Shown here one piece after another: positions 8,162-16,917 of a stretch of DNA of 35,523 nucleotides. The stretch lies in contig NZ_KI914729.1 of the NCBI RefSeq assembly GCF_000520515.1, positions 14,363-49,885 on the forward strand, in the 5' to 3' direction. The notes under the pieces are model-generated. The model saw nothing but the letters and a program-made list of their open reading frames with translations. It did no database searches and was not told the DNA's origin. Position 1 is the first letter of the stretch, and each line of letters begins with the position of its first letter. The DNA is from Arthrobacter sp. H20. GTDB lineage: Bacteria > Actinomycetota > Actinomycetes > Actinomycetales > Micrococcaceae. The position numbers were made by a program, and so were the translations under genes.

Positions 8162-8257
8162 TGGACTGAGGAGCAGTTATGTGGATCCTTCCCAGACAGG
8201 GTTCGGGTGCTGGGTACGGTGGGAGAAGTATTTCTACCGGCACCAGGGGGACGTCCG

Positions 8258-11200
8258 ATGGCGCGATCGCGCAAGCGCAACCAGATTGATGGTCAGGCAA
8301 GTCTCGATGCATTTCTTTTCGCACCATCAGAGGAGGTTCGTGATGAACAAGTACGGCAAGTTCGCGCAGGAGACGTGGAAGATGACCGCGCCGAAGCAGT
8401 ACGCCCTGATCCCGGACCCGGACGAGTGGTTCCGACAACTGGGGGAGGAAGCAGCGCAGAGCGTCGAGGAGCTGACACGGCAGATAGCGGGCCCGGACTC
8501 GATGACCGAGACGTTCCTGGAGAAGTACGGACGCTTGACGGCCTCGCAGAATCAGGCCGAGGAGATAGTCCGAGCCGAGATGCTGACACCGGACGAGATG
8601 GAGACGGAGGGCGACGAGGAGACGGAGGAGGACGAGGTCGATCGGCAGCGGAGGGAGCTTCGGGAGTCGTTCCGCGAGGAGTCGAGACTTCAGAGGGAGT
8701 TGCTGGGCGCGTACCGGGAAATCGAGATGGATCAGTACAACCAGAAGCCGTAACTTCTGCGATTGAAGCGCACTCCCGTTTCATTCCAGCGAGGCAGGCT
8801 GATCTGGCCCCGTCAGGTGCTCGAGCGCGCTTCCAGGCGAATGTCGCTGCGCTGCGCGTCCTGCGCGAGCTGCAGGACCAGGACCGCGCGGCCACCGCAG
8901 CAGAACGCACTGTGCTGGCACGGTGGGGGAGTTGGGGGGCCACTGGCGTAGCCGAGGTCTTCGATGAGAGCCGTGCCGAGTACGAGGCCGACCGGGTTGA
9001 GCTCCGCGAGTTGCTGAGCGAGGACGAGTACCGGGCCGCGAACCGGACCGTCATCAACGCCCACTACACAGACCCCTCCCTCGCCTCGGAGATCTGGCAG
9101 ACCCTGAACACGCTTGGTTTCGACGGCGGTCGCGTCCTGGAACCAGGGTCTGGTGCCGGAACCTTCATTGGCCTCGCACCCGAGACGGCAACCATGACCG
9201 GGGTAGAACTTGACCCGATCACCGCCGGCATCTCCCAGGCGCTCTACCCTGACGCTGACATTCGTGCCGAGTCCTTCGCTGATACCCGGCTTCCCGCCGG
9301 CTACTTCGACGCCATGGTGGGTAACGTCCCGTTCGCCAGGACCAGGCTGCACGACCCGCGGCACAACGCGGGCAATCACTCGATGCACAACCACTTCATC
9401 ATCAAGTCGCTGGACTTCACCCGGCCCGGTGGTGTTGTGGGTGTTATCTCCTCGGCGTTCACGTTGGACGCGCAGAACCCGGCGGCACGCCACGAAATCT
9501 ACGACACGGCGGACCTGCTCGGTGCCGTCCGGTTGCCAACCGGGGCGCACCGCCGCGCCGCCGGCACCGATGCGCTGACCGACGTCCTGATCTTCCGTAA
9601 GCGGCTCCCAGGTGAGGAACCGCTCAGCCCGCAGTGGCTGGAATCGCGCGCCATCTCCGTAGGCGATGACGCTGAGCAGGACGCCGCACGCATGAACGCC
9701 TATTTCATCGAGAATCCCGAGCGCGTGCTGGGTGAGCCTGTGGTGGGTCATGGCATGTATGGCTCTGCGACCCTCACCGTCCGCAGTGAGGACCTACGCT
9801 CCGTTCCGGAGCAGCTGCACGACCAGCTGCAGGACATCGCCCAGGTCGCCGTCGACGCCGGCAGAGGAGTAGCGGAGCGCCAGGAGGGGCAGGTCATCGA
9901 GTCCGCTGCCATCGTCCCGGCAGGCAGTGACCTGCAGGTAGGACACATCGCGGCCGCTCCCGATGGCACGTTCACCCAGGTTGGACTCGACGGCGTGGTG
10001 GTTTCGCTGAGTGTCCCTAGGACGCAGGCCGGTGAACTGAGGTCGCTTCTGGACCTGCGCGACGCTGGACGCTCGGTTCTTATGCTTGAGGCGAGCAACG
10101 TGGAGGACACCCCGGAACTGGGCGCTGCTCGTCAGGAGCTCCGAAGCACCTACCAGGGGTATGTCGGCACCTATGGGCCGATCAACCGGTTTACCGAACG
10201 CCGGACCGGCAAGTTCAATGATGCAGGCGAAGACATTATGGCCCGGCTGACGCCGAAGGCCGTCGCGCTGCTGAAAGGTGATCCGTTCGGTGCGCTGGTA
10301 AAGGCGCTGGAGAACTTCGATGAGGGCACCCAGATAGCTACTCCCTCAGCCTTGCAGCGGGAGCGCCAGGTGCAGCCTCGCCAGCCGATTCGTGGCGTCG
10401 ACACACCCGCTGAGGCACTAGCCGTCACCCTCGATAACGCAGGCGAAGTTGACCTTACTGAAGTCGCCCGACTGCTCGGCGTCGAGCCCGACGCTGCACG
10501 GCAGGCACTGGGCGAGCTGGTCTACGACATCCCCGGCGAACCGGGCGTCGTGGAGACTCGCGCCGAATACCTTAGCGGTAACATCAGGGAAAAACTCGAC
10601 CGTGCCATTGAGGCAGCCACAGAAGACGAGCGGTACACGCGCAACGTTCAAGACCTGAGGGTCGCCCTACCCCTGCCGCTAGGTGCGGATGAAATCGAGG
10701 CCCGGATTGGGTCCATCTGGATCTCGGCTGAGGTGCACCAGGAGTTCCTGCAGCACATCACCCGTGACCGACAGGCGCGCGTGGACCGGGTGACCGGAGC
10801 CAACTGGGACGTGCAGGCCAACAGGCACAGCTTCACGGTCCGCAACGACTGGGGCACGGAGCGCATGCCTGCCGGTGAAATTTTCAAGGACCTGCTTGAA
10901 CAGAAGCGGGTTCAGGTCACCGATCCCGACCCTGATCCCCAGAGCCAGCGGCGCATCCTCAACCCGACAGAAACGGCCGCTGCGCAGGAGAAGGCCCAGC
11001 TGATGCAGGACCGGTTCGGGGAGTGGGTGTGGGAAGACGCCGACCGTGCCGTCGCCCTGACCGACGAGTACAACCGGCGGTTCAACTCCCTCGTGCTGCG
11101 CGACTACACCGTCGAAGGCGAACGCCTCACGTTGCCCGGGCTGGTCAAGAACTTCACCCCGCGCCCGCACCAACGCGCTGCGGTGGCACGCATGATTTCC

Positions 11201-13831
11201 GAGCCTTCCGTGGGTCTCTTCCACGAAGTCGGGGCAGGGAAGACCGCTGAGATGGTGATGGGTTCCATGGAGCTGCGCCGCCTCGGAATGGCCCGGAAGC
11301 CAGCGATCGTCGTACCCAATCACATGCTCGACCAGTTCGCCCGCGAGTGGCTGCAGATCTACCCGCAGGCGCAGATCCTCGCAGCATCCTCGAAAGACCT
11401 GGCCGGCGACAAGCGCCGGGAGTTCGTCGCCCGCGCGGCCGCTAACGACTGGGACGCGGTCATCATGACCCGCACCGCGTTCGAGCGCATCCCCCTCTCC
11501 ACCGAATCTGAAGTCGCCTACCGCAACCGCGAGGTAGACCGCATGCGGCAGGACCTCCTTGCCGCAAAGGAACGCGCCATCGCGAGCGGTGGGCGGCCGA
11601 TGAGCGTCAAGAAACTAGAGAATCGGATGCAGGCCCAAGAGGAGAAAACAAAGCGCCTTCTCGAACACCCCGTGGACGCGGGCTTGACGTTCGAGCAGAC
11701 CGGCATTGACTACCTGATCGTGGACGAGCTGCACGACTTTAAGAACCTCGAAACAGCGTCGAACATCCAGGACGCCGCGATCGACGGGTCCGACCGTGCC
11801 ACGGACCTTCACTCCAAGGTGGAGTACCTGCGCAGCGTTCACGGTGACCGTGTGATCACGGGCGCGACTGCGACGCCGATCGCCAACAGCGTCACCGAGA
11901 TGTACGTCATGCAGCGCTACCTGCGCCCGGACCTACTGGAGCAGGCAGGCATCCACGACTTCGATACGTGGGCGGCGACCTTCGGCCAGGTGGTGACCGA
12001 GATGGAAATGACCGTGGCCGGCGGTGAGAGCTTCAAAATGAAGGAGCGCTTCTCGAAGTTCCAGAACGTGCCCGAGCTGCTGAAGATGTTCCACACGTTC
12101 GCGGACGTGAAGACCGCCGAGGATCTGCAGTTGCCCGTGCCGGACGTTGAGGAGCGCGAGGACGGCAGACGCCTGCCACGCATGATCGCTGTCGAGCCGA
12201 CCATCGAGCTCGAGGCGTACATTGCGGACATCGCGGAGCGGGCGGAGAAGATTCAGCAACGACTTGTCGATCCGACCGAGGACAACATGCTGAAAATCTC
12301 TACCGATGGTCGGAAGGCCGCCCTGGACATGCGGCTGGTCGATCCGGACATTGATGTCCTGATCGGGGAGACGAAGATCAGCGCGACCGCTGACCTGCTG
12401 GCCAGGGTTTACGAGGAGAACAAGGACCGCTTTTACAACGACCCGGAGACCGGGGACCCGCACCCAACACCCGGTGCCCTGCAGATCGTGTTCTGCGACC
12501 TCGGCACGCCCTCGGACAACTGGAACGTGTACGGGCAGCTGCGCGATGACCTCGTGAAGCTTGGTGTGCCCGAGCAGAAGGTCCGCTTCATGCACGAGGC
12601 GAAGAGCGACGCTGAGAAGGGCCGGCTGTTCGCGGCCTGCCGTACAGGCGACGTCGCCGTGCTGATCGGGTCAACACAGAAGATGGGCGTCGGCACGAAC
12701 ATCCAAGCCCGCGCCGTGCACCTGGTCGACCTCGACGCACCGTGGCGACCGGCGGATGTGTCCCAGCGTCACGGGCGCATCATCCGACAAGGCAACCAGA
12801 ACCCCGAAGTCGCCATCTCGCAGGTCGTCACCAAGGGATCGTTCGACACCTTCATGTGGCAGACGCTGGAGCGCAAGAGCAAGTTCATCGACCAGATCAT
12901 GCGCGGCCGACTCGACGTCCGAGAGATTGAGGACGTGGGGGACAGCACCCTGTCCTTTGCGGAGGTCAAAGCCATTTCCAGCGGCAATCCGCTGATCCTG
13001 GAGAAGTCGAAAGCTGATCAGGAGAAGTCTCGACTGGAGAGGTTGGAGCGGGCGTGGCATCGCAACCAGGCAGCGCTCACGCGCCGCAAGGGCAGCTCCC
13101 TCACTCGCGGCCGCGCACTCGTAGCTGAACTGCCGGCACTGAAGGAAGCAGTCGATCGGACAACACCCGAGGTGGGTGGAAATACGTTCCGCATGACCGT
13201 CGATGGCCGCACCTTCGACAAGCGCCCCGACGCGGTGGAGGCACTACGTACATGGGCGGATAGGAATGCCGCCGGCCGCCCATCCATCAACGGCTCGAAA
13301 GACCTCGGAGTGATGGCGTCCATCGGCGGCCACGATGTCCGGTTCGTGCAGGGCCAGGCCAACATGGTCGACATGGGAGCGTCCCGCGTGGAGCTGCAGA
13401 TCGAAGGAGCCCCAGGAGTAGCCGTTGAGCTGAAACGCACCGACGCACTCTTCCCCACAGTCGGTGTCATCCAGCGGCTGGAGAATCAAGTCACGAGACT
13501 GCCGGATGAGGTGGTCAAGCGTGAGCGTCAGCTCGAAGAAGCCCGCCAGGAATACCGGGACGCAACAACCGCGCTCAACCAACCGTTCAAACACACAGAG
13601 GCGCTGGAGGCCGCCCGGTGGGACGTCGAACGAATCGGTCGTGAGATGCGTGGAGAGGACGCAGCGCAGACGTCGCTCACGCCGGACCTGGAGGAGTTGA
13701 AGCGACACATGCGCTTGAGCTTTCCTAAGCCTCCGCAACCGGGCAAAGCATCTGATCGAACACACCGTACGCGCGGGAGCGATCACACTTCAGATGTCCA
13801 CCGCGACCGGGACAATGGGATGGAACTCTAG
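8258..13831 (+). CDS. DarB-like giant methyltransferase-fold and SF2 helicase protein (start uncertain)
   Basis: About 1850 residues. Conserved sequence begins near 8762 (SRFIPARQADLAPSG). Next is an N6-adenine methyltransferase fold: motif I LEPGSGAGTF (near 9137) and motif IV GNVPF (near 9320), where active enzymes have (D/N)PP(Y/F). Then an SF2 helicase: Walker A VGAGKT (near 11230), DELH box (near 11723), TGATATPI (near 11860), and motif VI QRHGRIIRQ (near 12765). The C terminus is coiled-coil-like. The plan recalls phage P1 DarB and related plasmid/ICE proteins linked to protection of entering DNA from restriction; that role is inference. ATG 8258 has AGGGGG upstream and gives MARSRKRNQIDG, but codons 8343-8753 overlap another gene whose wobble positions look coding. 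No standard start exists between 8754 and the conserved region. Confidence 0.85.
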   Translation: MARSRKRNQIDGQASLDAFLFAPSEEVRDEQVRQVRAGDVEDDRAEAVRPDPGPGRVVPTTGGGSSAERRGADTADSGPGLDDRDVPGEVRTLDGLAESGRGDSPSRDADTGRDGDGGRRGDGGGRGRSAAEGASGVVPRGVETSEGVAGRVPGNRDGSVQPEAVTSAIEAHSRFIPARQADLAPSGARARFQANVAALRVLRELQDQDRAATAAERTVLARWGSWGATGVAEVFDESRAEYEADRVELRELLSEDEYRAANRTVINAHYTDPSLASEIWQTLNTLGFDGGRVLEPGSGAGTFIGLAPETATMTGVELDPITAGISQALYPDADIRAESFADTRLPAGYFDAMVGNVPFARTRLHDPRHNAGNHSMHNHFIIKSLDFTRPGGVVGVISSAFTLDAQNPAARHEIYDTADLLGAVRLPTGAHRRAAGTDALTDVLIFRKRLPGEEPLSPQWLESRAISVGDDAEQDAARMNAYFIENPERVLGEPVVGHGMYGSATLTVRSEDLRSVPEQLHDQLQDIAQVAVDAGRGVAERQEGQVIESAAIVPAGSDLQVGHIAAAPDGTFTQVGLDGVVVSLSVPRTQAGELRSLLDLRDAGRSVLMLEASNVEDTPELGAARQELRSTYQGYVGTYGPINRFTERRTGKFNDAGEDIMARLTPKAVALLKGDPFGALVKALENFDEGTQIATPSALQRERQVQPRQPIRGVDTPAEALAVTLDNAGEVDLTEVARLLGVEPDAARQALGELVYDIPGEPGVVETRAEYLSGNIREKLDRAIEAATEDERYTRNVQDLRVALPLPLGADEIEARIGSIWISAEVHQEFLQHITRDRQARVDRVTGANWDVQANRHSFTVRNDWGTERMPAGEIFKDLLEQKRVQVTDPDPDPQSQRRILNPTETAAAQEKAQLMQDRFGEWVWEDADRAVALTDEYNRRFNSLVLRDYTVEGERLTLPGLVKNFTPRPHQRAAVARMISEPSVGLFHEVGAGKTAEMVMGSMELRRLGMARKPAIVVPNHMLDQFAREWLQIYPQAQILAASSKDLAGDKRREFVARAAANDWDAVIMTRTAFERIPLSTESEVAYRNREVDRMRQDLLAAKERAIASGGRPMSVKKLENRMQAQEEKTKRLLEHPVDAGLTFEQTGIDYLIVDELHDFKNLETASNIQDAAIDGSDRATDLHSKVEYLRSVHGDRVITGATATPIANSVTEMYVMQRYLRPDLLEQAGIHDFDTWAATFGQVVTEMEMTVAGGESFKMKERFSKFQNVPELLKMFHTFADVKTAEDLQLPVPDVEEREDGRRLPRMIAVEPTIELEAYIADIAERAEKIQQRLVDPTEDNMLKISTDGRKAALDMRLVDPDIDVLIGETKISATADLLARVYEENKDRFYNDPETGDPHPTPGALQIVFCDLGTPSDNWNVYGQLRDDLVKLGVPEQKVRFMHEAKSDAEKGRLFAACRTGDVAVLIGSTQKMGVGTNIQARAVHLVDLDAPWRPADVSQRHGRIIRQGNQNPEVAISQVVTKGSFDTFMWQTLERKSKFIDQIMRGRLDVREIEDVGDSTLSFAEVKAISSGNPLILEKSKADQEKSRLERLERAWHRNQAALTRRKGSSLTRGRALVAELPALKEAVDRTTPEVGGNTFRMTVDGRTFDKRPDAVEALRTWADRNAAGRPSINGSKDLGVMASIGGHDVRFVQGQANMVDMGASRVELQIEGAPGVAVELKRTDALFPTVGVIQRLENQVTRLPDEVVKRERQLEEARQEYRDATTALNQPFKHTEALEAARWDVERIGREMRGEDAAQTSLTPDLEELKRHMRLSFPKPPQPGKASDRTHRTRGSDHTSDVHRDRDNGMEL
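8343..8753 (+). CDS. Small conserved acidic mobile-element protein, overlapping the helicase frame
   Basis: A 136-residue protein starting MNKYGKFAQETWKMTAP with a strong AGGAGG five bases before ATG. It contains DPDEWFRQLGEEAAQ and TFLEKYGRLTASQNQAEEIVRAEML, then an acidic Glu/Asp tract and a charged helix ending MDQYNQKP. I recognise it only as the kind of small protein that precedes large helicase-methylase genes on actinobacterial mobile elements; no function is known to me. Nearly every third codon position in this frame is G or C. In the competing frame of the long downstream gene the third positions are A-rich, which favours this frame as the translated one. Its TAA at 8751 lies about ten bases before the conserved start of the helicase protein, in the -1 frame relative to it. 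Confidence 0.75.
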   Translation: MNKYGKFAQETWKMTAPKQYALIPDPDEWFRQLGEEAAQSVEELTRQIAGPDSMTETFLEKYGRLTASQNQAEEIVRAEMLTPDEMETEGDEETEEDEVDRQRRELRESFREESRLQRELLGAYREIEMDQYNQKP

Positions 13832-13847
13832 CGCCCTGTGAGACAAC

Positions 13848-13886
13848 AAAGGGATGGTTCCTACCCACGGTAGGAACCATCCCTTT
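13848..13886. terminator. Bidirectional terminator hairpin
   Basis: A perfect 18-bp stem (13848-13865 with 13869-13886) surrounds a CAC loop. The arm begins AAAGGGATGG and ends in CATCCCTTT, so each strand has a short U-rich 3' flank. It sits exactly between the converging ends of the helicase gene (13831) and the small reverse-strand gene (13895), as expected for a shared rho-independent terminator. Confidence 0.9.
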
Positions 13887-13894
13887 CTCGTCCG

Positions 13895-14203
13895 CTACGA
13901 GTCAGTCGCGAGGGTGTCCCTGGCAGGTTCCGTTGCAGTGTTTGACTCGGTGGCGTTTCGTCGTGATCGGCGCTTCGCCATACCGCCGGCCTCTAAACCA
14001 AGCTTCTTCAGCTCGTCCTCGCTCCAGCCATCTTTCGTGGCCCGGACGTAAGCCTTCTTGTCTTCGCGTTCAGCGGCAGCGAGCTGCTCGCGCAGCTCGT
14101 CCACATGCTTGCGCGCGAGGACCAACTCAGTGACGGACTCGATGCGCGAGTCGAGGAGTTTACGTGCTTGGTCTTTGGTGGTTTCAAGGTCGACGGTAGC
14201 CAT
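13895..14203 (-). CDS. Small charged coiled-coil protein, unknown function
   Basis: From ATG 14203 (102 residues, AAGGTGG six bases upstream) the protein reads MATVDLETTKDQARKLLDSR. A long heptad-like helix follows, ELVLARKHVDELREQLAAAERED, then KAYVRATKDGWSEDELKKLG and a basic, then Thr/Ser-rich, tail. I do not recognise a named family. Similar small charged proteins are common beside mobilisation genes, and the basic MAKRRSRRN patch could contact DNA. A longer in-frame start at 14239 exists but lacks a ribosome site. It may form a short reverse-strand unit with the HTH gene at 14252-14506, which lies 48 bases upstream of its start. The shared terminator hairpin is just downstream. Confidence 0.65.
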   Translation of the reverse strand: MATVDLETTKDQARKLLDSRIESVTELVLARKHVDELREQLAAAEREDKKAYVRATKDGWSEDELKKLGLEAGGMAKRRSRRNATESNTATEPARDTLATDS

Positions 14204-14251
14204 ACATGCCACCTTATCGCCGCGCTGGGAGATCGTCACGGATGATGCGTC

Positions 14252-14506
14252 CTATTGGCCGGCTGGGTAGTCGTGGAGGTGTGCGTTGGCGACGTCGTTG
14301 AACCACTCGTGTACGTCGCCTGAATTATAGCGCACGGTGTTCCGCCCCAGCACGAAGCACGGCGGCCCCTGGTTCGTCTGACGCCACCGGGCAAGCTCTT
14401 TGCTTGTCACGCCGTACATCCCCGCCACCTCCTTGGGTGACATCATCGCGCTCACCTGGTGTCCCGCTTTCATCCTTGCCACCGTTCCTTTCGGCAACGT
14501 CGTCAT
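14252..14506 (-). CDS. Small helix-turn-helix protein (MerR/excisionase-like DNA-binding)
   Basis: From ATG 14506, 84 residues. The core MSPKEVAGMYGVTSKELARWRQ is an HTH with the pattern of excisionase and AlpA-type winged helices. The strand RNTVRYNSGDVHEWFND follows, matching the V-R-Y-x-x-x-D-V-x-x-W signature of the HTH_17 group. It probably binds DNA as a regulator of mobilisation or as a directionality factor. The frame extends to 14869 upstream, but that part would overlap the candidate oriT and is not conserved. The ribosome site is weak, and the internal Met residues before AGHQ and MSPKE are alternative starts. It reads away from the mobilisation operon. Confidence 0.75.
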   Translation of the reverse strand: MTTLPKGTVARMKAGHQVSAMMSPKEVAGMYGVTSKELARWRQTNQGPPCFVLGRNTVRYNSGDVHEWFNDVANAHLHDYPAGQ

Positions 14507-14887
14507 CACTTGGCTGCGAAGTGAATTGGCAAGTTGGAACCGGGGGACCGTGGAATACCGCAAGGGAGCTTGCGAGTGAGGATATGCCGCGAAAGCCGCT
14601 GGTGGAGACTTGCCAAGAGAAGGGCGGTCAGTACATTCACCAGCCGAAACGGAACGGCGCAGCCGGTCAATGAATCGCAGACGCGAAGCGCTCCGAAAGA
14701 CCTTCACATCCCAACCGGGAACGCACTGAAGCTGAGAGCAGATAGAGACGCAGAAGGAGCAAGCTATACAGTTATGTGCCATAACTGGAGACGTTCCTCG
14801 ACAGTGCATCGAGGATCGGTCACACTGGAGGTGTGAAGCCCCGAGTTTCGGGGGCGCTGCGCTGGGCAATTGAAAGGCGGTGGGATC
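14507..14887 (+). other. Candidate origin of transfer (oriT) region
   Basis: This 380-base stretch separates the HTH gene from mobC. Three inverted repeats cluster at its right end: CAGTTATG-tgc-CATAACTG (14769-14787), TCCTCGA-N7-TCGAGGA (14795-14815) and CCCCGA-gtt-TCGGGG (14839-14853), followed by GCGCTGCGCTGGGC. Stacked inverted repeats immediately upstream of a relaxosome accessory gene and relaxase are the normal setting of an oriT. The nic site cannot be assigned from sequence alone. Some of the repeats may instead be operators for MobC or the HTH protein. The left part, 14507-14760, shows no gene. Confidence 0.55.
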
Positions 14888-15280
14888 GTGACGGAAGAGC
14901 AGAGTTCTCCCCGTCGTTTCGGTCGCCGCCGTCGCGCCAACATTTCCGGGCGGACCCAGTACGTGCGAGTGTCAATGTCGGAGCAGGAGCGCGCCGCGCT
15001 GCTGGTGTTGGAGGAACGTACCAACCGGACCGCTTCTGAGATCATGGTCAGCGCCGCTCTGTATGCGGAAAACTCAGAATCATTGGTGGAACGTCGAGCT
15101 TTGGCCATTGAGTTGATGCAGGCCCGCCGGTTGCTTGCCACCGTTTCCAACAACGTCAACCAGATTGCCCGGCACGCCAATGCAGGAGATGAGTTCCCGA
15201 AGGACGCTGTCGCTGCTGTCGCTGCTGTGCGGCGGGTAGCTGATCGCATGTATGAGCTAGTGGACGAGTTGGACCGGTAG
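14888..15280 (+). CDS. MobC-like relaxosome accessory protein
   Basis: A 130-residue protein from GTG 14888 (AAAGGCGG upstream). After a basic N terminus (RRFGRRRRANISGRT) comes a ribbon-helix-helix-type segment, YVRVSMSEQERAALLVLEE, and then the MobC signature region ARRLLATVSNNVNQIARHANAG with a C-terminal helix. MobC proteins bind oriT and help the relaxase open the strands. The stop is immediately followed by the relaxase ATG, so the two are translationally coupled. An in-frame TTG at 14870 would add six residues. Confidence 0.88.
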   Translation: MTEEQSSPRRFGRRRRANISGRTQYVRVSMSEQERAALLVLEERTNRTASEIMVSAALYAENSESLVERRALAIELMQARRLLATVSNNVNQIARHANAGDEFPKDAVAAVAAVRRVADRMYELVDELDR

Positions 15281-16894
15281 ATGATTCCTAACGTTTCCCG
15301 TGGCGATCGGATGACTGGTCTGATGGTTTACCTGGCTGGACCAGGACGGGCCAATGAGCACGCCGAGCCGCACCTAGTGGCCGGTTCCGCGCCGATCATG
15401 GCCTGGCACTCTGATGCTGAATTGAACCGTGATGCAGCCGTAGCAATTGGGCACGAGCTGGACCAGGCTAAACGCGTTCTCGGCGTCGAGGTTCCCGGCG
15501 GTCACGTCTGGCACTGTTCACTCAGTCTGCGAGCTGAGGAAGGCGACTTGTCGGACGAGAAGTGGTCAGAGATTGCTCACGACTTCATGGACGATATGGG
15601 ATTCACCGAGGCCAGCGGGAAAACCCCCGCGTCGTGGGTAGTGGTACGCCACGGGCACAGCACCGCCGGAAACGATCACGTACATATCGCAGCGTCGATG
15701 GTCCGCGAGGACGGCACTAAGTGGAGTCCTCACAATGATTTCCTTAAGTCCCAGCAAGCCTGCCGCACGCTGGAGAAAACCCACGGTCTAGAGCAGATCA
15801 AAGGTATTCACGTCTCCAGGGGAATCAAGCCCGGAGAACGTGAGGCCTCCCAACGGCGCGGGTTCGCGGAGCCGGAACGAACCTCACTGGCAAGGAAGGT
15901 GAGAGGCTGCGCCGTAGCGTCCCAGGACGAGGCAGAGTTTGTGCGTCGGATGCGCCGCACGGGCGCGTTGATCCGTCCCCGGTTCGCCGCTGGACGTGAT
16001 GACGTGATTACCGGCTACCGGGTGGCAGAACGACCGTTGAATGGTCAGCGCCCTATTTGGTACAGCGGCACACGCCTAGCTAGTGACTTAACTCTGCCGA
16101 AGTTGCGCAGCTCGTGGCAGGACAGCCCGCAGGCCGCAGGGGAAGCGGTACAGGAATGGTCAGCGGCTAGCCGTGGTCGGCGCGTGGTGAACGCGGGCCG
16201 GGAGCTCAACGATCCAGATCCGCAGATGTGGCAGCGCTACAGCGATGAACTGTCCGACTTGAACAAGTCCCTGGCCTCCGTGCCGGTTGAGGATCACGCG
16301 ACGTGGGCCCACGTTGCCCGCGAAACCTCTGGTGCGTTCGCGGCATGGTCTAACAGTGTCGAGGCGGCACCGGGAGCGCTGGCCGCGACCGCTGAAAGAC
16401 TTTCGAAGACAGCCCAGCTACGTCAGTACCCAGTACGCCCGCAGCGCACGGTAGGACCGTCAGCGATGGGTGCAGCGAGGATCCTGCTAACGGCGACGAG
16501 CGGCAATCAGAGCGCGGCCCAGGCGTTGATGTTGGTTCAGTTGGCTAACCTGGCGAAGTCGATCCACGACATGCACAAAGCCGCCGGGGACGTGCGAGCT
16601 GCACAGCAGATCAACACCGTTGTTCAGGAGCGGTTGAGGACCGTGGCTGGGGCGCTGCACCAAAAGCCAGCAGCCACCGTACAGGCCACCACGGTACAGG
16701 CGACCGCCGCGCAGACAACGTCAGGGCTGGTTCAGGGGCCGGCCGTGGATGCTGAAACTGCCTTGGCCGTGGCCTTAGCGGCCCGCGATCATGGAGCACC
16801 GGTGAGAGATGGTTCCGTGGTTCCGCCGAAGATCGAACCGGCGCGCAAGTCCACGCTGATAACACCGAAACCTGAACGTGGCATCGAACGATAA
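15281..16894 (+). CDS. Relaxase/mobilization nuclease
   Basis: A 537-residue protein that should nick oriT and pilot the transferred strand. The relaxase domain occupies roughly the first 250 residues: VSRGDRMTGLMVYLAGPGR (Tyr17 is the candidate nucleophile), GGHVWHCSLSL, and the histidine cluster VVRHGHSTAGNDHVHIA, with the HxH pair at about 133/135 as metal ligands (motif III). ACRTLEKTHGLEQI follows, typical of MobA/VirD2-like relaxases of actinobacterial plasmids. The C-terminal half is helical and Ala/Gln-rich and ends in a disordered tail with repeated TVQATT. The gene begins directly after the mobC stop. No obvious helicase or primase domain is fused. Confidence 0.92.
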   Translation: MIPNVSRGDRMTGLMVYLAGPGRANEHAEPHLVAGSAPIMAWHSDAELNRDAAVAIGHELDQAKRVLGVEVPGGHVWHCSLSLRAEEGDLSDEKWSEIAHDFMDDMGFTEASGKTPASWVVVRHGHSTAGNDHVHIAASMVREDGTKWSPHNDFLKSQQACRTLEKTHGLEQIKGIHVSRGIKPGEREASQRRGFAEPERTSLARKVRGCAVASQDEAEFVRRMRRTGALIRPRFAAGRDDVITGYRVAERPLNGQRPIWYSGTRLASDLTLPKLRSSWQDSPQAAGEAVQEWSAASRGRRVVNAGRELNDPDPQMWQRYSDELSDLNKSLASVPVEDHATWAHVARETSGAFAAWSNSVEAAPGALAATAERLSKTAQLRQYPVRPQRTVGPSAMGAARILLTATSGNQSAAQALMLVQLANLAKSIHDMHKAAGDVRAAQQINTVVQERLRTVAGALHQKPAATVQATTVQATAAQTTSGLVQGPAVDAETALAVALAARDHGAPVRDGSVVPPKIEPARKSTLITPKPERGIER

Positions 16895-16917
16895 CCAGAT
16901 CAAGGGGAGATAAGGCA

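Noticed and set aside
10679-11323. Reverse-strand frames opposite the helicase gene, including 11933-12595
   Set aside because: They lie within conserved helicase sequence and have no ribosome sites or motifs.
16675-16720. Repeated ACGGTACAGGC-like units in the relaxase 3' end as a CRISPR-like array
   Set aside because: They are short in-frame TVQATT codon repeats in a disordered tail, with no spacers.
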